Below the pieces are notes generated by a model, which was not told the origin of the DNA, searched no databases, and saw only the letters and a program-made list of their open reading frames with translations. 64,000 nt of DNA, taken from contig VBOA01000011.1 in assembly GCA_005877695.1 (NCBI GenBank), forward strand, positions 71,697 through 135,696. Direction: 5' to 3'. Below are positions 8,449-16,810 of the stretch, piece after piece. How positions within the stretch are numbered: the first letter of the stretch is position 1; each line of letters begins with the position of its first letter. The DNA comes from Gammaproteobacteria bacterium. GTDB lineage: Bacteria; Pseudomonadota; Gammaproteobacteria; Diplorickettsiales; Diplorickettsiaceae. The position numbers were made by a program, and so were the translations under genes.

Positions 8449-8513
8449 TTTTGGATGTTGGATAAAGAATAGACAATTATTTCGCTTATTCCTTCCTTCA
8501 CTTTAAAAAAGGG

Positions 8514-8532
8514 AATAAAGCTTAGCTTTATT
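8514..8532 (+). promoter_or_regulatory. Perfect hairpin in the bamD leader
   Basis: AATAAAGC at 8514-8521 and GCTTTATT at 8525-8532 form an 8-bp stem with a 3-base loop, ending about 10 bp before the preferred bamD start (GTG 8543). It overlaps the alternative TTG start at 8531. It could affect translation initiation of bamD or be an operator; this is inference. Confidence 0.35.
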
Positions 8533-8542
8533 GAAAAGTATT

Positions 8543-9307
8543 GTGAAAATTTTTAAAATAGTTTTTTTGCTGGGTATTGTATTGGCTATCTTGACTGCTT
8601 GTGCTAGTCATTCCAATGATCCATTTATTGCCTTTAAAGGACAAACTGTTAATCAGATTTATCAGAATGCCAAAGAGACGTTACTTGATCGGAATTTTAC
8701 TCAAGCCATTAAGGCTTATGAAGCATTAGACGTATTATACCCTTTTAATCGTTATGCAGAAAAAGCTCAACTAGAATTGTTATATGCCTACTACATGGAT
8801 GGTGATGTGCCATCGGCGAAGGCTGCAGCCGAGCGTTTTATCCATTTGTATCCTAATAGTGAGCATATTGATTATGCATATTATATGCAAGCAATGGCGG
8901 ATATGGATCAAGATAGAGGTTGGTATTTACGTTATGTCCCAATTGATTTATCTTTACGTGACCCAGGGACTATGCAATTAGGATATCAAGAGTTTGCAGA
9001 ATTAATTCGCCGTTACTCTAATAGTATATATGTTCCTGATGCTCGTCAACGCATGATCTATTTGCGAAATTTATTTGCTAGCTATGGATTACATATTGCT
9101 GATTACTATTTCCATAGAAAAGCCTATGTGGCCGCGGCAAATCGCGCTAATGAAATTATTCAACGCTATCAAGGAGCTCCCGAAGTTCAAAAAGCTTTGA
9201 TAATTATGATTAAATCTTATCGTATTTTGGGTTTAGAAGAATTAGCAAATCAGAGTTTAGCTGTGTATCGTTTAAATTACCCCGATACAGATTATTTAAA
9301 TATTTGA
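8543..9307 (+). CDS. bamD: Outer membrane assembly lipoprotein BamD
   Basis: BamD is the essential lipoprotein partner of BamA in beta-barrel insertion into the outer membrane. It has a signal peptide with a lipobox ending in LTAC (Cys at residue 20 from the GTG start) and then TPR-type repeats. These include YQNAKETLLDRNFTQAIKAY, NRYAEKAQLELLYAYY and the conserved FIHLYPNSEHIDYAYYMQ. Length is normal. I prefer GTG 8543 because it gives a standard signal peptide; an in-frame TTG at 8531 would add four residues but lies inside a hairpin. Its position opposite rluD is conserved. Confidence 0.93.
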   Translation: MKIFKIVFLLGIVLAILTACASHSNDPFIAFKGQTVNQIYQNAKETLLDRNFTQAIKAYEALDVLYPFNRYAEKAQLELLYAYYMDGDVPSAKAAAERFIHLYPNSEHIDYAYYMQAMADMDQDRGWYLRYVPIDLSLRDPGTMQLGYQEFAELIRRYSNSIYVPDARQRMIYLRNLFASYGLHIADYYFHRKAYVAAANRANEIIQRYQGAPEVQKALIIMIKSYRILGLEELANQSLAVYRLNYPDTDYLNI

Positions 9308-9424
9308 AACTATTGCACTTCAATCCAATTTTCATATATAAAAATCTATTGTATTGTTTCAGTTACTTCATTGAGCACTTTGCCAAAAGCCAACTACTGT
9401 GAGTAAAAAATTAGCTCAAGCTTA

Positions 9425-11041
9425 TTATAATAAAAAACCGGATGTAATCGGGTAACGCCGTTCTCGACCAAAAGCACGCGGTGTAATCTTAGGACCAGGG
9501 GCTAGTTGTCGACGTTTATATTCATTTTTGATAACTAAACTAACAACTTGCTGAACTATTTCTTTAGCGAATCCTGCTTTAATTATGTCAGCTACACTTT
9601 TATCTTGTTCTACATAGAGCTCTAAAATGGGATCAAGTTGAGTATAAGGCGGAAGTGTGTCTTCATCTTTTTGATTTTCGGCAAGTTCAGCAGTGGGTGA
9701 ACGTGTCAATAGTTCATCAGGAAAGATGCCATCGAGATTGCGATAAATAGCAAGCTCGTAAACACGAGTCTTAGATACATCTTTAAGCACCGCAAACCCT
9801 CCTGTCATATCTCCGTATAAAGTACCATAACCCACGGCTAATTCACTTTTATTAGTGCAATTTAGTAGGAGATTCCCAGATTGATTAGACAAAGCCATCA
9901 ATAGAACTGCACGGCAACGTGCTTGGATATTTTCAATAGTGAGCCCTTTAGGAGGGAGTTTCGCATCAAAACCCAATGTAGTTAAAAATGCTGAAAAACT
10001 TGGTTCTATGGATAGTGTATTAAACTGCACTCCAAGCTTCTTTGTAAGTGCTTGTGCAATATCATGACTAAGTTTAGAGGTGAAGCGTGAAGGTAAAAAG
10101 ATAGCCTGTATTCGATCCTTCCCTAAGGCATCCACTGCAATAGCTAAAACTAATGCCGAATCGATACCTCCCGAAAGACCGATTATCACCCCTGGAAAGT
10201 GATTTTTATTGACATAATCGCGTACTGCGAGCACTAGTGCCTTATAGATAGCTTCATTAATTAAAGGTTTGGAAGAAAGTGTTTGTGGTATAAAATGAAC
10301 CGATGAATTAAGTTTGAGATCAACTAACCATAAGGTTTCTTTAAAAAAACCTGCTTCAGCAACAAGATGACCTTTAGCATCAAAAGCTTGAGAACCGCCA
10401 TCAAATACCAAATCGTCTTGTCCACCCACACCATGTATATAAAGTAAGGGTAAATTTGTTTCTTTTATGCGGTCGTTTGTTATCTTCAAACGTTGCTTAG
10501 CCTTGGTATAATCGAAAGGAGAAGCATTGATACATACTAATAATTGCGCGCCTTTTTCTTTAAGTAAACATGAAGGTTGGCTGTACCAAAGATCTTCACA
10601 AATTAAAAGACCTATATTTAGATCCTTTATCTTAAATAAGCCATTTGAATTTCCAGGCTTAAAATAACGACGTTCATCAAAAACACCATAATTGGGTAAA
10701 TATTGTTTGTGGTATGTATAGAGAATTTTTTTATCTTTTATTAGGCTAGCGGCATTATAAATTCCATCAGGGCTATAGTCTGGGTAGCCTAATAGAATAG
10801 CGATATCACTCGCTTTTTCTTGAATATTTTTTAAAGCACGCTGGATTTTTTTTTTAAAATCTTTCCGTAAAACTAGATCTTCAGGAGGATAGCCACTTAA
10901 TGCGAGTTCAGGAAAAATCAATAAATCAACTGAAGCTTGTTTGGCTTTGTGGATACTATTTAAAATTATTTGTGTATTTCCTGCAATATCACCCACTAAA
11001 AAATTTAATTGAGCAACGGCAATGCGGAATGTTGTTGGCAT
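9425..11041 (-). CDS. nadE: Glutamine-dependent NAD+ synthetase
   Basis: NadE makes NAD from deamido-NAD, ATP and glutamine. The 538-residue protein has an N-terminal nitrilase-type glutaminase domain (about 1-250) with FPELALSGYPPEDL and the catalytic-cysteine segment IGLLICEDLWY. The C-terminal ATP-pyrophosphatase synthetase domain (about 270-538) has the P-loop IIGLSGGIDSAL and the NKSELAVGYGTLYGDMTGG motif. It has its own glutaminase domain, so it does not need free ammonia. The gene is convergent with bamD and lies 13 bp downstream of lptG on the same strand, so it may be read from the lptF-lptG transcript. Confidence 0.95.
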   Translation of the reverse strand: MPTTFRIAVAQLNFLVGDIAGNTQIILNSIHKAKQASVDLLIFPELALSGYPPEDLVLRKDFKKKIQRALKNIQEKASDIAILLGYPDYSPDGIYNAASLIKDKKILYTYHKQYLPNYGVFDERRYFKPGNSNGLFKIKDLNIGLLICEDLWYSQPSCLLKEKGAQLLVCINASPFDYTKAKQRLKITNDRIKETNLPLLYIHGVGGQDDLVFDGGSQAFDAKGHLVAEAGFFKETLWLVDLKLNSSVHFIPQTLSSKPLINEAIYKALVLAVRDYVNKNHFPGVIIGLSGGIDSALVLAIAVDALGKDRIQAIFLPSRFTSKLSHDIAQALTKKLGVQFNTLSIEPSFSAFLTTLGFDAKLPPKGLTIENIQARCRAVLLMALSNQSGNLLLNCTNKSELAVGYGTLYGDMTGGFAVLKDVSKTRVYELAIYRNLDGIFPDELLTRSPTAELAENQKDEDTLPPYTQLDPILELYVEQDKSVADIIKAGFAKEIVQQVVSLVIKNEYKRRQLAPGPKITPRAFGRERRYPITSGFLL

Positions 11042-11054
11042 AGTAACCTCGAGT

Positions 11055-12122
11055 TTATCGTGCCCAACGCATTAATATTATAGCGATGAGCATAAAAATG
11101 AGTATAGGAAGTAAAGCAGCTAAAAAAGGCGGCCATTGATAGACAATGACAAAAGGACCAAAAAAATCATTTAAAAGATAGAAGCCAAATCCTACTATAA
11201 TCCCTGCAATAGTCCTTAAACTGGTAGCTAGCGTTCGTAAATGTTTAAAAGTAAAAGGAATCGCTAAACAAAGCATAACCCAAATAGCTGCCGGCTGTAA
11301 TAGACGTTGCCAAAAAGCTAAAGAATATTGGCTGATATTTAGAAGGTTTTTTTGGCGATAGCGAATATAATCATTAAGCTGCCTTAATGACATTTCTTCT
11401 GGCTTGATAATAGAAATATTCAAGAGCTTAGGGCTAAAAGAAAGTGACCAAATTTCATGTGCTAGATGTTTGGCATGAGTTTTTTTTAAACTAATTATGC
11501 TGGTGGCAATATCATAGGCATTCCAACCATTTTCTTCATAATTAACACGTTTGGCAAAACTAGATTCTAAGAGATTATTGTGATTATCGAATTCATATCG
11601 ACTTACGTTGTTTAAATGAGTTGGATCCAAAATTGATTGGATATAAATATAATTATATCCATCTCGAATCCAAACGGCTCCTTGTTGAGTCATAAGCGTT
11701 TGTCCATTTGTGGTAAGAAAAGACTTATGATTTTCTGCTAAACGAGCTGCACGTGGTGCTAATCCCTCTCCAATCAAAACAGTTAGAAAAACCATTAGTA
11801 AAGTGGCTTTAATTAAACTCCAAGCCATTTGATAAAAAGAAACACCATTAGAATGTAATATCATTAGCTCACTGTGTTTTGCTAAAACACTTAAACCAAG
11901 GATACTGCCTAACAAAATTGCTACTGGGAAAAAACTGTAAAATTGAGAGGGTAAAGTCAGTAAGACATAATAAAAAGCACTTGCTAAGGTGTAATGACCA
12001 TTTCCTATATCACGTGTTTCTGCAATTAGTTTAATCAGAGAAAACAGAACTAATAATATTCCAAGGACAGAAAGAGTAGTGCTGATAATGGTTCTGCCTA
12101 AATAACGGTCGATGATTTTCAT
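11055..12122 (-). CDS. lptG: Lipopolysaccharide export permease LptG
   Basis: LptG is one of the two inner-membrane permease halves of the LptB2FG ABC transporter that extracts LPS from the inner membrane. The 355-residue protein starts with MKIIDRYLGRTIISTTL, typical for LptG. It has three N-terminal membrane helices, a periplasmic beta-jellyroll region (about 115-265) and three C-terminal helices. It overlaps lptF by 4 bp, indicating coupled translation. LptF comes first on this strand. Confidence 0.93.
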   Translation of the reverse strand: MKIIDRYLGRTIISTTLSVLGILLVLFSLIKLIAETRDIGNGHYTLASAFYYVLLTLPSQFYSFFPVAILLGSILGLSVLAKHSELMILHSNGVSFYQMAWSLIKATLLMVFLTVLIGEGLAPRAARLAENHKSFLTTNGQTLMTQQGAVWIRDGYNYIYIQSILDPTHLNNVSRYEFDNHNNLLESSFAKRVNYEENGWNAYDIATSIISLKKTHAKHLAHEIWSLSFSPKLLNISIIKPEEMSLRQLNDYIRYRQKNLLNISQYSLAFWQRLLQPAAIWVMLCLAIPFTFKHLRTLATSLRTIAGIIVGFGFYLLNDFFGPFVIVYQWPPFLAALLPILIFMLIAIILMRWAR

Positions 12123-13249
12123 GGTCTGAGCTTAAAAAAACGAAACAAATGATATTTGACCCTATTCCATCCCAAGACATAAAACCAGGCAAATATTATT
12201 GTTAGAATGAGTAGACCATGTATCCACCATAGGCCCCAACGGTACGAGATATCCCCATTTTCTATCCAATTACGCCCTACTAATAATAAATTAAGATACA
12301 TAATATAGATGATTATGGCGGGTAATATATGCAAATATTTCCCTTGCCTTGGGTTAACTCTACTGAATGGTATAGCTAGCAAAGCCAGAAGTAAAATTGA
12401 AATAGGAGCAGAAATTCTCCATTGTAGTTCAGAAAAATAGCTGGCCTTATTAGCCTGGTTTGCGTTCCATAAAGTAACGGTTGATAAAGCATCTTGTTGA
12501 TTATTTGCTTTACTAGTATCTATATCAATACGTATGCCGTATTTTAGAAATTGTGTAATATAGAACTCTGTTTGGCCAGGAATTCCTTGGTAACGTTTTC
12601 CTTCCACTGCAACAAAAAAGGGCTCTTTGGTGACTGGATCAATCATTTGGTAACCACTATTAGCACTTAGTATAGTCCAGGGGGTTATCTTAGAAGGTAA
12701 TTTTTGTGGGTTTGTTTGGGCCATGAAAATGTTTTTTACTGTTTTGTGATCTGCTGAGATACTTTCCACATAAATAATACGATGACCGCCATTAGTTTGT
12801 TGAAAACTTCCGGGCTGTAAGGTTTGTAATTCTACGGCCGTGCCTGTTTGATTCAGCAGTTTATTCTGATAACGTAATAAAAAAGGGTTTATCCAAAGAT
12901 TTAGGCCAGCTACTATAAAAGTTAGCAAAAAAATAAAGGGTAGACTCATACGGGTTAATCGACCCAAACTGAATCCACAGGCGTTAAGAACAGTCATCTC
13001 ATAATCGGCATAAAGGCGACCGTAAGTGAATAATATGGCCAGGAAGAGACTAAAAGGAAGGAGTATGGCTAAAAAGCGTGGAGATTCTAAGATTATTAGT
13101 TTCCATAAGATGTTTGCAGCAAATTTTCCTCCTGCTACTTGATTAAGTTGATGTACAAATTCATTACTCATTAAAATCAGGAATAAAAGACCAGTAATGA
13201 GCGTAAGACTGGCTAATACCTCTCGGGTTAAATAACGAAAAAGAATCAT
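12119..13249 (-). CDS. lptF: Lipopolysaccharide export permease LptF
   Basis: LptF is the partner permease of LptG. The 376-residue protein starts with MILFRYLTREVLASLTL and has the GRLYADYEMTVLNACGFS coupling region, which contacts the LptB ATPase. A periplasmic jellyroll domain follows, then C-terminal helices with LLALLAIPFSRVNPRQGKY. The gene is divergent from pepA, the same arrangement as in E. coli and Pseudomonas. With LpxC, found later in the window, it shows the organism makes and exports LPS. Confidence 0.93.
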   Translation of the reverse strand: MILFRYLTREVLASLTLITGLLFLILMSNEFVHQLNQVAGGKFAANILWKLIILESPRFLAILLPFSLFLAILFTYGRLYADYEMTVLNACGFSLGRLTRMSLPFIFLLTFIVAGLNLWINPFLLRYQNKLLNQTGTAVELQTLQPGSFQQTNGGHRIIYVESISADHKTVKNIFMAQTNPQKLPSKITPWTILSANSGYQMIDPVTKEPFFVAVEGKRYQGIPGQTEFYITQFLKYGIRIDIDTSKANNQQDALSTVTLWNANQANKASYFSELQWRISAPISILLLALLAIPFSRVNPRQGKYLHILPAIIIYIMYLNLLLVGRNWIENGDISYRWGLWWIHGLLILTIIFAWFYVLGWNRVKYHLFRFFKLRP

Positions 13250-13360
13250 TTTGAAGGTTAAATATAGAAGGATTTAAATTATTTCACAAAGAGGATATTG
13301 AATCTAGCAAATAAGTATAAATTAGGTAAACTGGTCTTAATAAAATAATTTGAGGTGTCT

Positions 13361-14854
13361 ATGCAATATTCTATCAATTCTATTGACCTGATTAAACAGT
13401 CAAGCGATTGCTTAATTGTTAGTATTTTTCAAGGCAAGAAATTTTCTCAATCTGCCGAGCTGCTAGACAAACAGAGTCAGGGATATATACAAAGAATTTT
13501 AGACAACGGAGATTTAATAGAAGATTGTGGTAAAAGTATTGTGCTTTATAATGTTCCAGGAATAACTGCCCCAAGAGTTCTTCTTGTTTATTGCGGAGAA
13601 GAATCCAATCTATCGGTAGCCGATTTTCGTAAAATTACCAGTTGTATGGCATGTGCATTAAAAGCTCTACAAGTCGATGAAATAACAAGTTTTTTAACTG
13701 ATATTTCTATAAAAGGATGTGATTTTTCTAAACAGGTGCGCCAAAGTATCGAGCTTATTGAAGATTGTTTTTATTGTTTTGATGAATTGAAAACAGATAA
13801 AAAAAATAAAATATTTCCGCCGAAGAGATTTATTTTTAATCTTCCTAGTTCCTTAACATCTATCGAAGGCACAGAGACATTAAAGCAGGCTATAGCAATT
13901 ACTAGGGGGACAAAACTAACTAAAGACCTGGCTAATCTTCCAGCTAATTTATGTACTCCCCGGATTATGGCAGATGAAGCCAAAAAATTAGCAAATGATA
14001 TGGGTCTTACGATTAATATATTAGATGAAACAGCAATAAAAAAAGAAGGTATGGGGGGGCTATTAGCTGTTGCACAGGGCTCAGAAGAGCCAGTCAAGTT
14101 TATTACTTTAGAATATCAAGGAATCACAGATCAAAAACCGGTAGTGCTAATTGGGAAAGGCGTGACTTTTGACTCAGGGGGGATTTGTTTAGAACCCGCC
14201 GCTGGTATGGAAGAAATGAAATACGATATGTCAGGTGCCGCTAGTGTGATGGGGATATTAAAGGCTGTTGCTGAGCTTAAATTGCCTATACATATAATAG
14301 GAATAATGCCATTAACTGAAAATTTACCAAGTGGAACGGCAATCAAACCTGGCGATGTGATAAAAACACTATCAGGTCTTAGCGTAGAGGTTATTAACAC
14401 CGATGCAGAAGGGCGCCTGATTTTGGCAGATGCCTTAACCTACAGCGAACGGTTTAATCCTGATGTAGTAATAGATATGGCTACTTTGACAGGCGCTATT
14501 ATTATTGCATTAGGCGCAGTCGCGACGGGTATGATGAGTAATAATATGGAGCTTGCTCTGGAAATCGAGAAGGCCGGTCAGCAAAGTCAAGATAGAGTTT
14601 GGCCGTTACCGTTATGGGACGAATATCAACCACAAATTGACAGTAATGTAGCGGATATCTCTAATGTGGGTGTGGGTGGCGGTAAGAGTATTACAGCAGC
14701 TTGTTTTTTATCTCGCTTTGCTAAAAAATTACGCTGGGCGCATTTAGATATTGCTGGAACAGCTTGGAAAAGTGGACCAGAAAAAACATCTACAGGTCGA
14801 CCAGTAGCTTTAATTATGCAATTTTTATTAAACCGTTGCCAAAATAACCAGTGA
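13361..14854 (+). CDS. pepA: Leucyl aminopeptidase PepA (M17 family)
   Basis: PepA is a cytosolic two-metal aminopeptidase and, in E. coli, also a DNA-binding accessory protein in site-specific recombination. The active-site region has IGKGVTFDSGGICLEP, MKYDMSGAASVMG and the family signature NTDAEGRLILADAL, which supplies metal ligands. The N-terminal macrodomain-like part spans about residues 1-165. I chose ATG 13361, which has GAGG 5 bp upstream, over the GTG at 13355. It is divergent from lptF. Confidence 0.95.
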   Translation: MQYSINSIDLIKQSSDCLIVSIFQGKKFSQSAELLDKQSQGYIQRILDNGDLIEDCGKSIVLYNVPGITAPRVLLVYCGEESNLSVADFRKITSCMACALKALQVDEITSFLTDISIKGCDFSKQVRQSIELIEDCFYCFDELKTDKKNKIFPPKRFIFNLPSSLTSIEGTETLKQAIAITRGTKLTKDLANLPANLCTPRIMADEAKKLANDMGLTINILDETAIKKEGMGGLLAVAQGSEEPVKFITLEYQGITDQKPVVLIGKGVTFDSGGICLEPAAGMEEMKYDMSGAASVMGILKAVAELKLPIHIIGIMPLTENLPSGTAIKPGDVIKTLSGLSVEVINTDAEGRLILADALTYSERFNPDVVIDMATLTGAIIIALGAVATGMMSNNMELALEIEKAGQQSQDRVWPLPLWDEYQPQIDSNVADISNVGVGGGKSITAACFLSRFAKKLRWAHLDIAGTAWKSGPEKTSTGRPVALIMQFLLNRCQNNQ

Positions 14855-15027
14855 AAATTTTTTGTCAGTATTTCTCTTGATCTCAACTCATTTAGGATAG
14901 GAGAGATACAAATCCTTCTTTTTAGATAAATGTTTTTATTGCTTATTATTCTTTTTTGCATAAATATTATATTCTTAATATAATAGATAAATGGGAAATG
15001 ACTAATTAAAATAAAAGAGAAAAATTA

Positions 15028-15396
15028 GTGCTATTACATCGTCAGCAAGGATTTAGCTTAATTGAGACTATGGTTGCCGCGGCAATATTAAGTTTTAGTT
15101 TATTAAGTTTTGCCCAAGCTCAATTGTTGGCTTTGCATGTCAGTGAGCAGGCTTATTTAATTAATTTAGCGGATTTAAAAAATATAGAATTAGCTGAGAA
15201 TTTTACAATTTGTGAATTTCACGCACTTTGTTTGCAGAAAGCATTATCTCTTTGGAATAAAGAGATACAAGAAAGTTTCCCGAAAGGAATAGGGGAAATC
15301 TCGACGCTTAATTTTTCTAACTATCAGAGCAAAATTCATTGGTTCTTCCGGTTTTCTAAGTTTCCATCATTTCTCGGTTTATTATTTAGTATATGA
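15028..15396 (+). CDS. Type IV pilus minor pilin, PilV-like
   Basis: The 122-residue protein has a class III prepilin signal: short basic leader LLHRQQG, then cleavage before FSLIETMVAAAILSFSLL with the conserved Glu at +5. The rest is short compared with the family's 150-200 residues. The GTG start follows AAAGAGAAA. It overlaps the PilW-like gene by 4 bp. Minor pilins of the PilV/PilW/PilX type form the tip complex that primes type IV pilus assembly. Small size and poor conservation outside the helix mean the subtype is assigned mostly from order. Confidence 0.75.
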   Translation: MLLHRQQGFSLIETMVAAAILSFSLLSFAQAQLLALHVSEQAYLINLADLKNIELAENFTICEFHALCLQKALSLWNKEIQESFPKGIGEISTLNFSNYQSKIHWFFRFSKFPSFLGLLFSI

Positions 15397-16241
15397 AAAG
15401 CCGAGAGCAAGGATATAGCTTGATTGAATTAATGTTAGCAATAAGTTTGTCTTTATTTCTTAGTATGGGAATCATCAATATTTTTATCTATGGCAAAAAT
15501 GTTTACCAGTTAACCCAGAGTTTAAACATTATTCCCAATAAAGCACGCCTTGCCTTCTACTTACTCAGTCATGATATTCGTATGGCAGGTTTTATTGGTT
15601 GTGTGCGTTTACTTGATATTTTAACATTAAAAAATCAGTTGTCAATTGATACTAGCTTAGTTGTCTGGCACAGAGGATATACGACAGCAAAACTAAGCTT
15701 ACCTAAGCTTGCCCGATATCAAAAGAATAGTGATGTTATATTAATTCAATTTCTTGATCCGAATACTTTTCCGATAAAGGAAGCAAAATTTAAGCATATT
15801 GTTTTTGCGCGTAGGGCGATCTTCCATCCTAAAGATGTTTTACTCATCAGCGATTGTCAACATGCAGAGCTTATTCATTGGAACAATATTCATCTGATTA
15901 ATCGTTATCAAATGGATAGTGAGATTGGCATCTTTAATAAAATTATTTACTACATTGCTGATACTGGACGTTTGAATGAAGGTGGGGAGCGGATTTATGC
16001 TTTATATCGGCGTAATTTAAATCAATCTATTTATAAACCTATAGAATTAATAGAAGGGGTCAAAAGCATGTCGATACGGTTGGGTATGAAAAATAGCGAT
16101 GGAATGATGTTTTATAAAAATGGAAATGAGGTGAAACATTGGGCAAATGCACGCAGTGTGGAAATTAGACTATTATTGACAGATGCCAAACGATTACAAC
16201 GAGAATGGAAACAAATAATAGGATTACGTGAACGAAAATAA
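15393..16241 (+). CDS. Type IV pilus minor pilin, PilW-like
   Basis: The 282-residue protein begins MKSREQG followed by YSLIELMLAISLSLFLSMG, a prepilin cleavage site with Glu at +5 and a long hydrophobic helix. The following region, ARLAFYLLSHDIRMAGFIGC, is the PilW-type conserved segment. It overlaps its upstream neighbour by 4 bp and its downstream neighbour by 14 bp, so the three genes form one coupled unit. It probably contributes to the pilus tip. Confidence 0.85.
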   Translation: MKSREQGYSLIELMLAISLSLFLSMGIINIFIYGKNVYQLTQSLNIIPNKARLAFYLLSHDIRMAGFIGCVRLLDILTLKNQLSIDTSLVVWHRGYTTAKLSLPKLARYQKNSDVILIQFLDPNTFPIKEAKFKHIVFARRAIFHPKDVLLISDCQHAELIHWNNIHLINRYQMDSEIGIFNKIIYYIADTGRLNEGGERIYALYRRNLNQSIYKPIELIEGVKSMSIRLGMKNSDGMMFYKNGNEVKHWANARSVEIRLLLTDAKRLQREWKQIIGLRERK

Positions 16242-16695
16242 CGCTAGTCATCAACAAGGATTTATATTAGTAATGATTTTATTTTTTCTTTTTATTATGT
16301 CTTTAATGGCATTATCACTTTTGAATAGTTGCTACTTAGAATTACGTATGAGTCAAAATATGGCCTTTGCTACGCAGCAATTCCAGGCTGCAGAAGCAGG
16401 ATTAAGATTAGCGGAACATCGGCTTACAGAGCTTTCAATCTTTATTCCTGAGATACATGCACATTTTAATTATGCAGGTTTTCAAATTAATGCAGTGCTG
16501 AAAAGGCATAAAACCCATTATTGTATTAATCAACACCTAGCCTATATTTATGATGTTATGGTGCAAGCAAAACAAACAATAGGAGGAGGGCTTACACTCA
16601 AAACTACTTATGCCGTTAAAACAAAAATAGCTTGTCTAGGAGAACTTATCTTGTCAAAAACTGGACGTAGTTCTTGGCGGGAATTAAGTAGTTGA
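16228..16695 (+). CDS. Type IV pilus minor pilin, PilX-like
   Basis: The 155-residue protein starts at GTG 16228 inside the end of the PilW-like gene. It has the leader NENNASHQQG followed by FILVMILFFLFIMSLMALSL. The PilX-type segment RMSQNMAFATQQFQAAEAGL follows. Glu at +5 is missing, which is usual for PilX/GspK-type minor pilins. The usual downstream partners pilY1 and pilE are not here; fadE follows instead after 115 bp. Confidence 0.8.
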   Translation: MNENNASHQQGFILVMILFFLFIMSLMALSLLNSCYLELRMSQNMAFATQQFQAAEAGLRLAEHRLTELSIFIPEIHAHFNYAGFQINAVLKRHKTHYCINQHLAYIYDVMVQAKQTIGGGLTLKTTYAVKTKIACLGELILSKTGRSSWRELSS

Positions 16696-16810
16696 TCTTA
16701 CAATTTACATTTAGCAATTGGATTTTTTAATGTCGAAGAGGACGAGCTAAGTAATACACAAAAATGCAATAAGTATATAAGTTTGTTACCTAACTTATGG
16801 GGAAACTAAA

